Assembly (NCBI GenBank): GCA_011523735.1
Contig: WTGB01000159.1
Span: forward strand, 1-40,078
Source of the DNA: Chloroflexota bacterium
GTDB taxonomy: Bacteria; Chloroflexota; Anaerolineae; Aggregatilineales; Phototrophicaceae
Direction: 5' to 3'
Length of the DNA: 40,078 bases
Shown piece after piece: positions 34,517 through 40,078 of this stretch. The notes beneath the pieces were generated by a model. It was not told the origin of the DNA. It worked only from the letters and a program-made list of their open reading frames with translations, and made no database searches. The translations under genes and the position numbers were made by a program. Within the stretch, counting starts at the first letter, position 1; every line of letters starts with the position of its first letter.

Positions 34517-35500
34517 TTAAGGCAAGCGTGCCGCGAGCAATGCGGCTTCTTTCTCCGGCGGCAAATCAGCCGGTTTAGGAGCATCGGGCGGCTGTGTGCG
34601 CGCCCATTCCCAAGTATCGCGAATCGTCTGCGCCGGCTCGCGAAAAGTCAAGCCATCGCGCAGCGCGCTGTCGATATTAAAGGTCATAAAGCTCTCAGCC
34701 AGCTCTCGGTTGACCCAAAGTGGCAATTCCATAAACTCGCCTACGTCATTTTCCCGCAGGAAATCATCGCCGCAGTGGTGAAAGCGCACATCGCTATCCA
34801 ACGCTTTTTTTGCCAGGGGCAGCAATTCCCCGAAGGTCATGCGGCGAGCGAGACCAGTGACATTATAAGTGCCAGCAGCGCGCGCTTCCACGCGCCGCAA
34901 GGTGAAGGCAGCGAGATCTCGCGCATCGATGAACTGAATCGGCTGTTCAGCCGGCGGGGCGATGGCTTGCCCGCCTTTCGCAGTTCGCGTCACCCAATAG
35001 GTAAAGCGGTTGGTTGGGTCGCGCGGGCCGACGATCAAACCGGAGCGAATGATCAGCGTCTTGGCGGGAAAATTAGCCTGCACCGCCGCTTCGCAAAGGA
35101 CTTTCAGAGGTCCGTAGGTTTCGCCGGTGACTTCCTCGACCGATTCATCCTCCAGCGTCAAAACGTCGGCCGATTCATCACGGTTCGCCCCGCCAAGCAG
35201 CGGATAGACCGACAGCGTCGAGAGGAAAGTGTAGTGCCCAACCTGCCCGTACAGAGCCTTCGCCGACAGCCCCACCAGCCGCGGCAGGTAGCCGCAGGTG
35301 TCGATGACCGCGTCCCACTTCCGCCCCGCGAGTCGCTGGAGATCGGTTTCGCGGTCGCCGATGATCGTCTCGGCATCGGCTTTGAAATTTGATCGGCTCT
35401 GGCCGCGATTAAAAAGAGTCAAACGATGTCCGCTGGCCAGCGCTTCGGCGACGAGGGCCGGTCCCAGAAAATTCGTCCCGCCAATGATCAGTAGGTCCAT
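34517..35500 (-). CDS. NAD-dependent epimerase/dehydratase (extended SDR)
   Basis: Extended short-chain dehydrogenase-type sugar-nucleotide enzyme of 327 residues. The start MDLLIIGGTNFLGPALVAEA carries the Gly-rich NAD(P) motif. TFLSTLSVYPLLGG and VTGETYGPLKVLCEAAV hold the likely S/Y-x3-K catalytic stretch (YGPLK). FIDARDLAAFTLRRVEARAAGTYNVTG is a typical substrate-domain segment. I chose the ATG at 35500, preceded by GAGG 7 bases upstream, over a longer frame starting at 35608. The gene lies between the sigma factor and the M28 peptidase genes, opposite in direction to both. The substrate is not clear; a role in surface polysaccharide sugar synthesis is inference. Confidence 0.9.
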   Translation of the reverse strand: MDLLIIGGTNFLGPALVAEALASGHRLTLFNRGQSRSNFKADAETIIGDRETDLQRLAGRKWDAVIDTCGYLPRLVGLSAKALYGQVGHYTFLSTLSVYPLLGGANRDESADVLTLEDESVEEVTGETYGPLKVLCEAAVQANFPAKTLIIRSGLIVGPRDPTNRFTYWVTRTAKGGQAIAPPAEQPIQFIDARDLAAFTLRRVEARAAGTYNVTGLARRMTFGELLPLAKKALDSDVRFHHCGDDFLRENDVGEFMELPLWVNRELAESFMTFNIDSALRDGLTFREPAQTIRDTWEWARTQPPDAPKPADLPPEKEAALLAARLP

Positions 35501-35649
35501 GTGATGTCCTCGACGCTTTATTGTTCCGCTGATATCACCCAGAAAACGGCGCGCTAGTGAAGAATCCTGTCTTTTCAACGATAACGCCGTTTGCCATGCG
35601 GCTATCATACCCTATCGTCTGCGAAGCCTGTCGGCTTTTCGTTCTATGC

Positions 35650-35655
35650 TAAAAT
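35650..35655 (+). promoter_or_regulatory. Extended -10 box upstream of the M28 peptidase gene
   Basis: TGCTAAAAT, an extended -10 (TGn plus TAAAAT), with no clear -35. The same nine bases occur ahead of the S9 peptidase gene (29707-29715). Transcription would start near 35662, leaving a short leader that contains AGGA before the ATG at 35678. Confidence 0.45.
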
Positions 35656-35677
35656 CGCCAATATGGACAGGAAAAGC

Positions 35678-37036
35678 ATGCACTTGAGAACCGCCGCCAT
35701 CTTGTCAGGCTTTATGTTGCTTTTGCTTGCCTGCAACCTGGGGATCAGCGACAACGCCCCGCCGACTTTGGCGCCCTTGCCCACTTTCACGCCACAGGCG
35801 ACTCTGGGATACGTCGCCGCCCGGCCCGTTGTCATCTCGGAAATCGATGTGACAGCGGCGGTGGCGAGCGAAAGTATCGTATCGTCTCTGCTGGAACAGG
35901 TCGAGTCCGATCGATTAATGTCCCATATCCGGAGCCTGCAAGGCTTTCGCACGCGGCATATCGGCTCGACCCAGGTATCACCGCAAGAAGGCATCGGCGC
36001 GGCGCGGAAGTATATCAAGGACCAACTGGAAATCTTCAGCGCAGCCTCCGGTGGCAATCTTTACACCTTTGAGCAACGCTTTGAAGCCTTCGTGACCTCT
36101 GACGAAAAATCGACGGGTTATAATATCGTCAGCGCTATTAGCGGCGCCGAGCTCAACGCCGGCACCATCATCATCGGCGCGCATTATGACAGCGTCGGTA
36201 CCCCGCTCGCCGATGGCGAGGCTTATGCGCCAGGCGCCAATGACAACGGCTCGGGCGTGGCGGCGCTGCTTGAGCTCGCGCGTATTATGAGTACAGCGCA
36301 ATACAGAGCGACGATCATGTTCGTCTTCTTCTCCGCCGAGGAATTCAACCGGCAAGGCAGCATCAACTTCGCCGCCTGGGTGCGTGACAAGAATATCGAT
36401 ATGCTCGGCATGATCAACGTTGACACGATCGGCAATGTGCACGACCAGAACGGCAACCGCAATGATCGGCAGATACGCGTTTTTTCAGCGGGTCCCAACG
36501 ATACATCCGTTTCCCGCAAGATGGCGCGCGAAGCTAATTTTCTAGGCTACAATTATAATCTGGCTTTGGACTTGCGCGTACAGGACGAGATCGACCGGGA
36601 AAATCGCTACGGCGATCACTTCTCCTTCAGCGAGCTCGGCTATCCCGCTATCCGGCTCATCAATGCCTACGAGGAGAAACGCAACGCCGACCCGACTGAT
36701 ACCATTGAATTCATCGAGCCGGAATACCTGCGGCAGGCAACACAGGTTATTTTAGCGATCATAAAATCCCTCGGGGACGGTCCCCGCCCGCCTGCTAATA
36801 TCGTCCTGCGCAACCGCGATGACGGCAAACGGGAATTGGTTTGGGAGCCGGTGGCGGATGCGACAAGCTACATCATCGCGCTGCGCCCGCGTAATTCGCT
36901 GATCTATCAACAGTTTTCATTTGAAGAGACCAAGCTGGCTTGGGACGGCTTCACCGATTATGCCGGCATCGCCATCGCCGCCAAAGACGAGCGCGGGTTG
37001 ATCGGTCCCTTATCCCGCGAGATCATTCCACGTTAG
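35678..37036 (+). CDS. M28-family zinc aminopeptidase, predicted lipoprotein
   Basis: Secreted metallopeptidase of 452 residues. The N-terminus MHLRTAAILSGFMLLLLAC is a lipoprotein signal with lipobox L-L-A-C19. The M28 domain keeps all five metal ligands: H169 in GAHYDSVGT, D189 in GANDNGSG (bridging), E221/E222 in FFSAEEFNRQGS, D249 in INVDTIGN and H314 in GDHFSFSELGYPA. A C-terminal ~85-residue beta-rich part (RELVWEPVADATSY, AIAAKDERG) looks like a fibronectin III-type domain that may help substrate or surface contact. The ATG at 35678 has AGGA 5 bases upstream; one at 35663 lies at the predicted transcription start and is less likely. The enzyme would trim peptides outside the cell. Confidence 0.93.
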   Translation: MHLRTAAILSGFMLLLLACNLGISDNAPPTLAPLPTFTPQATLGYVAARPVVISEIDVTAAVASESIVSSLLEQVESDRLMSHIRSLQGFRTRHIGSTQVSPQEGIGAARKYIKDQLEIFSAASGGNLYTFEQRFEAFVTSDEKSTGYNIVSAISGAELNAGTIIIGAHYDSVGTPLADGEAYAPGANDNGSGVAALLELARIMSTAQYRATIMFVFFSAEEFNRQGSINFAAWVRDKNIDMLGMINVDTIGNVHDQNGNRNDRQIRVFSAGPNDTSVSRKMAREANFLGYNYNLALDLRVQDEIDRENRYGDHFSFSELGYPAIRLINAYEEKRNADPTDTIEFIEPEYLRQATQVILAIIKSLGDGPRPPANIVLRNRDDGKRELVWEPVADATSYIIALRPRNSLIYQQFSFEETKLAWDGFTDYAGIAIAAKDERGLIGPLSREIIPR

Positions 37037-37088
37037 GCAACCATCGGGCTCGAGGCGATAAACTGTGACCCAAGCTGACAGGGAACCT

Positions 37089-38213
37089 ATGCGCGTCGCC
37101 CATATCATCAAGGTCACCCGCATCAGCGGCGCCGAAGGTCACCTTCTGATTCTTCTGGCTGGTCTGCGCAATCGCGGGATTGACGCTCGCCTGATCATCC
37201 TGGTCGAGCCTGGCAAGCCGATGGAAGACATGGTTGAAGCAGCGGCCGAGCGCGGCATTCCCACGTCAAGCCTGGTCATCCGCCGCGATTATGATTTGCC
37301 GTTGCTTTTCAAGCTCCGTAGCGCTCTGCGGGAGATGCAGCCAGACATCGTACATACGCATCTGATTCACGCTGACGTCTATGGCTATTTCGCAGCCAAG
37401 GCGGTAGGCGTCCGGTACATCATCAGCAGCCGGCACAACGACGATCAGTTTCGCTTTTCTACGCGTTGGCGCCGGCTCAATCGCTGGCTATGGCGCCGGA
37501 TTGATGCTGGCATCGCCATTTCGCAAGCCATTAAGCGATTCGCGATCGAGGTCGAAGGCGCGCCGGCCGACAAGGTCCGAGTCATCCACTATGGCATGGA
37601 TTACAACTGGCTGAGCGATGCTGACATTGATGCGGCTCGCTTGAAACTGCGCGCGGAATTGAATCTGGATGAAGATAGGCTGCTCTTGGGCATGGTCTGC
37701 CGCCTGGTGGAGCAGAAGGGCATACCCTACGCCATGGAAGCCCTTCGCCGCCTCCGGGCGGATTATCCTCAGGCGCATCTCGTCATCGCTGGCGACGGGG
37801 AGAAAGCAGCCGAGTTGAGGCGCCTGGCTTCCGCGCTTGGCATCGCCGATCGTGTGCATTGGCTCGGCTGGCGAACTGACGCCGCCGATCTAATGGCAGC
37901 CTTCGATGTGCTGCTTGTCCCGAGCTTGTGGGAGGGCTTTGGCTTGGTCTTGCTGGAAGCGATGTCGCGCCGTGTCCCGGTGATCGCCAGCCGCGTCAGC
38001 GCGATACCCGAAGTGCTGCGGAATGGCGAGACCGGCATCCTGATTGAACCGCGCGATGTCGATGGCCTGGCAAAGGCGGTCGCGCGGCTGCTCAGTGATA
38101 GAGCGCTGCGCAAGTACATGGGGCTGCTAGGCGCGGCTCGCTTGGAAGAGGATTTCAACGTCCGGCGCATGGTGGACGAGACCATCGCTGTATATGAACA
38201 GGTCTTGCGGTGA
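37089..38213 (+). CDS. GT4-type glycosyltransferase
   Basis: GT-B-fold glycosyltransferase of family 4 type, about 374 residues from ATG 37089. A GTG at 37065 with GAGG upstream would add 8 residues; I prefer the ATG because AGGGA lies 4 bases ahead and the protein then begins MRVAHIIKVTRISGAEGHL, as usual for the family. Other motifs are ILVEPGKPMEDMVEAAA, DIVHTHLIHADVYGYF, LLGMVCRLVEQKGIPYAMEA and the EX7E nucleotide-sugar motif in WEGFGLVLLEAMSRRVPVIA. Donor and acceptor cannot be told. It sits 52 bases after the M28 gene and 13 bases before the TIR-FHA gene in the same direction, so all three may share a transcript. Confidence 0.92.
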   Translation: MRVAHIIKVTRISGAEGHLLILLAGLRNRGIDARLIILVEPGKPMEDMVEAAAERGIPTSSLVIRRDYDLPLLFKLRSALREMQPDIVHTHLIHADVYGYFAAKAVGVRYIISSRHNDDQFRFSTRWRRLNRWLWRRIDAGIAISQAIKRFAIEVEGAPADKVRVIHYGMDYNWLSDADIDAARLKLRAELNLDEDRLLLGMVCRLVEQKGIPYAMEALRRLRADYPQAHLVIAGDGEKAAELRRLASALGIADRVHWLGWRTDAADLMAAFDVLLVPSLWEGFGLVLLEAMSRRVPVIASRVSAIPEVLRNGETGILIEPRDVDGLAKAVARLLSDRALRKYMGLLGAARLEEDFNVRRMVDETIAVYEQVLR

Positions 38214-38226
38214 AGCGGGCTAGCTG

Positions 38227-38997
38227 ATGAAGAACGTCTATCTCGCCTATGCGCCAGAGGACGAAGAGCGAGCCGAAGAAGTACGGCGCATTTTGCTGGC
38301 TCAGGGTCATCGCCCCTGGATAGATCCGCAGCCGGTCGGGGAGGCCGAATGGCATGTCAGCATGGAAGCAGCGATTCAAGCGGCGGAGGCCTTGGTCGTC
38401 TTGCTGACCCCAGCCGCCGCCACATCGACCACTGTGACTTATGCTTGGGCATTTGCCCTCGGCGCAGGCAAACCCGTGTTCGCTCTCATCACCGAAACGG
38501 CGCCAGAGCATCCGCGTTTGCAACTGGTGCACCGCTATGACCTGCGCGCCTTCAGCGATGAGAACCACTTCTGGGATCATTTTGTGGGCGACTTCAAGCG
38601 GGAAATGGATCGCCAGGACGTTGAACGGAAGTCCGTCGCCCGACCCATCGAAGACACCGCCGAAATCGATAAGAGCGTCATGCCGACAGAACCGGGTTAC
38701 TGGCTGGTCATGCGGCGGGGTCCCTTGCTGAATCAACTGTTCCGCCTTGAACGCGAAGTCGTCAACCTCGGTCGGGACCTCGCCAACGACATCGTCATCC
38801 GCGATACGCAGGTGAGCCGCTATCATCTGCGGCTGACGCTGCGGGTACAGGATTACCAGCTCGAAGACTTGGGCAGCAGCAATGGCACGCGCGTCAATGG
38901 GGCGCAGATCGGCGGACCCACCGGCTTAAACGATGGCGACTTCATCGCAATTGGCGATACTGTCTTGCTGACCTACGACCTGGTGTATCAGGATTAG
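38227..38997 (+). CDS. TIR-like domain fused to FHA domain
   Basis: A 256-residue protein in two parts. Residues 1-125 follow the TIR fold: MKNVYLAYAPEDEERAEEVR, GHRPWIDPQPVGEAEWHVSM and VVLLTPAAATSTTVTYAWAF. In NAD-cleaving TIR proteins a glutamate sits in the helix after the last of these; here the position appears to be A73 (YAWAFALGAGKPV), so NADase activity is unlikely. Residues about 165-250 form an FHA phosphothreonine-binding domain: NLGRDLANDIVIRD, VSRYHLRL and DLGSSNGTRVNG, with the key R183, S197, H200 and N219 kept. It probably reads phosphorylated protein partners. No kinase gene is in the window. The stop interlocks with the convergent acyltransferase stop (TTAG). Confidence 0.88.
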   Translation: MKNVYLAYAPEDEERAEEVRRILLAQGHRPWIDPQPVGEAEWHVSMEAAIQAAEALVVLLTPAAATSTTVTYAWAFALGAGKPVFALITETAPEHPRLQLVHRYDLRAFSDENHFWDHFVGDFKREMDRQDVERKSVARPIEDTAEIDKSVMPTEPGYWLVMRRGPLLNQLFRLEREVVNLGRDLANDIVIRDTQVSRYHLRLTLRVQDYQLEDLGSSNGTRVNGAQIGGPTGLNDGDFIAIGDTVLLTYDLVYQD

Positions 38998-39656
38998 CCG
39001 CTCAGTTCGCCGATGACCCGCGCGGGATTGCCGGCGACGAGGACGCCCGGCGGCACATCGCGAACGACGACGCTGCCAGCGCCGACGACCGCCCCAGCCC
39101 CAACAGTAACGCCTTTCAGGATCAGCGCGTTCATGCCTATGAAGACATCATCGGCGATGTTTATGGGCGCGGTCTTTGCCGCAAGCGGGCTTTCCCGGCG
39201 GCGCCCAGGATCGAGAGGATGAAAATCCGTATCGGCAATGACGGTGTTGGCGCCCACCCAGACACGATCGCCGATGGTTACGCGCTCATCGCAGACCAGC
39301 GAGCCGCCGGTCATGCCGAAGTCATCGCCGATGGTCAACTGGGCGCCCGGTCGGCGGGTGCTGATGATGACCGGATGGTTGGGTCCCAGCGGGTTGCTGC
39401 GCGCTGTCGAGCGCAGGTTCATGCGCGCACCGATGCGGATGCGGCTGCGGCGGTGACGCTGGATAACCGGCAGGCCATAACAGCGCCAGCCCGCGCCGAC
39501 CTCCAGACCGCGTAGCGACCAATAGACAAGCGGCAGAATCAGCAAGCGGCGGATTTCGTTGTTGGCTTTCCAGGGCATAGCCTGAGCCTGCCACAGCGAT
39601 TCTCTCGAAAGCATTGACTCGGGTACGTCGACCGGTTGGGCTGTCTTTTCCGTCAT
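38994..39656 (-). CDS. Left-handed beta-helix acyltransferase (hexapeptide repeat)
   Basis: Acyltransferase of 220 residues with hexapeptide repeats such as VTIGDRVWVGANTVIADTDF, INIADDVFIGMNALILKGV and VTVGAGAVVGAGSVVV, ending in the PPGVLVAGNPARVIGEL motif common to CoA-dependent O-acetyltransferases of the LbH family. The likely catalytic histidine is in DTDFHPLDP. A ~75-residue N-terminal part with one hydrophobic stretch (RRLLILPLVYWSLRGLEV) precedes the helix. These enzymes acetylate sugars, amino sugars or related acceptors; the substrate here is unknown, but a role with the nearby glycosyltransferase is plausible. Its start is followed upstream by a repeat-rich non-coding region. Confidence 0.92.
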   Translation of the reverse strand: MTEKTAQPVDVPESMLSRESLWQAQAMPWKANNEIRRLLILPLVYWSLRGLEVGAGWRCYGLPVIQRHRRSRIRIGARMNLRSTARSNPLGPNHPVIISTRRPGAQLTIGDDFGMTGGSLVCDERVTIGDRVWVGANTVIADTDFHPLDPGRRRESPLAAKTAPINIADDVFIGMNALILKGVTVGAGAVVGAGSVVVRDVPPGVLVAGNPARVIGELSG

Positions 39657-40078
39657 GTTGGCGCCCTAGAGTGCTGATATATCAATAGTACACGAGTACA
39701 CGCGAAGTCTCGCGAGCGAGCAGCAATTGGCGGAACGATTGTTAGCTTTTCGTTTGTGTATTGTCCGACATTGTCCGTTTTCGGCCAAGGAAAAATGTTT
39801 TTCGGACAATAGGCATAGTTTTCTGGCCGAAACGGCCATTACGCCGAAAGCCGTTGGTATGATTTTCGTTTGCATGCGAGCCGGCGCGATAGAGTCCTGA
39901 AAGTATCCCAGATGGCACGGTAAATCGGCAAGTGTATAGACACAGTATAGATACGGGGAGGGGGGTACCCCCTCGGTCGGGCGGCGAAGGCGGAAATTCG
40001 AGGACGGAATCCACTGAGAGCCGAGATTGAGCGCATGAGACAGTTTATCCATAGGGAAAGTGTATCATCATTTTGAGC
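39657..40078. other. 422-base non-coding region with short direct and inverted repeats
   Basis: No convincing gene; a long minus-strand frame (39666-40052) has no recognisable domain and an odd composition. It holds TGATATATCA (39675-39684), a tandem AGTACACG pair (39687-39702), TTGTCCG repeats and other dyads (39761-39838), and a GGGGGTACCCCC palindrome (39961-39972). The window ends before any gene on the right. Confidence 0.55.
39761..39838. repeat. TTGTCCG repeat cluster with inverted copy and GGCCG dyad
   Basis: TTGTCCG occurs at 39761-39767 and 39771-39777, 10 bases apart. TTGTCCGA (39761-39768) is mirrored by TCGGACAA (39802-39809), and ATTGTCCG (39770-39777) by CGGACAAT (39803-39810). 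TGGCCG-AAA-CGGCCA forms a further dyad at 39824-39838, with another CGGCCA at 39782-39787. The helical-turn spacing of the direct copies suggests a cooperative protein-binding site. Confidence 0.55.

Noticed and set aside
39666..40052. 128-codon minus-strand frame near the right end
   Set aside because: No recognisable domain, cysteine- and arginine-rich random-looking composition, and it runs through palindromes and direct repeats more typical of non-coding control DNA.
1..40078. tRNA, rRNA, CRISPR array, insertion sequence or prophage
   Set aside because: I saw no cloverleaf-like sequences, no regularly spaced repeats, and no transposase, integrase or phage structural genes.

Overview
The window is compact bacterial chromosome with about 33 protein genes, no tRNA or rRNA genes, no CRISPR array and no insertion sequence that I can see. 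Marker genes (recR, ebfC/ybaB, dnaX, rsgA, prmC, prfA, acpS, guaA, a primary sigma factor) are all intact. Their sequence style, a human-type long deoxyribose-phosphate aldolase, FHA and PucR proteins and short lipoproteins suggest a free-living Chloroflexota lineage (Anaerolineae-like). That placement is inference from general family knowledge, not from a search.

Layout. 127-8799 (minus): a dnaX / ebfC / recR neighbourhood carrying three large polytopic membrane protein genes, one between dnaX and ebfC and two paralogues after recR. 8984-10726: a Rieske protein with a very long C-terminal domain. 10751-11722: rsgA on the minus strand. 11889-14096: a membrane-anchored DsbA-like protein and a TrmA/RlmD-type RNA methyltransferase homologue that lacks its catalytic cysteine. 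14093-17265 (minus): a class V aminotransferase, prmC and prfA. 17521-21116: a haloalkane-dehalogenase-like hydrolase, deoC and a PucR regulator, with acpS converging on them. 21629-26457: a methyltransferase, an FmdB-like protein, a SixA-nitroreductase fusion, guaA, a stand-alone RAM domain protein and a small lipoprotein. A 42-codon membrane ORF lies antisense at 22331-22459.

26963-29572: an orphan OmpR-type response regulator, then a minus-strand glycosyltransferase and methyltransferase pair. 29763-32482: an S9 peptidase and a converging receiver-like/DUF309 protein. 32732-34438: a YceD homologue followed by the primary sigma factor, behind a near-consensus promoter. 34517-39656: an NAD-dependent epimerase, an M28 lipoprotein peptidase, a GT4 glycosyltransferase, a TIR-like/FHA protein and a hexapeptide acyltransferase. 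39657-40078 is non-coding and rich in short direct and inverted repeats.

How the genes work together. Translation and its quality control (prfA/prmC, rsgA, YceD, the RNA methyltransferase homologue) and replication/repair (dnaX, recR, ebfC) form the housekeeping core. Glycosyltransferases, the epimerase, the acyltransferase and GT-C-like membrane proteins suggest surface polysaccharide or glycolipid synthesis. S9 and M28 peptidases and deoC suggest peptide and nucleoside scavenging. No single large novel cluster stands out. The points most worth a second look are unusual domain fusions and families with altered active sites (TIR-FHA, SixA-nitroreductase, receiver-DUF309, the Cys-less RNA methyltransferase homologue), the membrane genes set into the dnaX-recR neighbourhood, and the repeat-rich 3' non-coding region.
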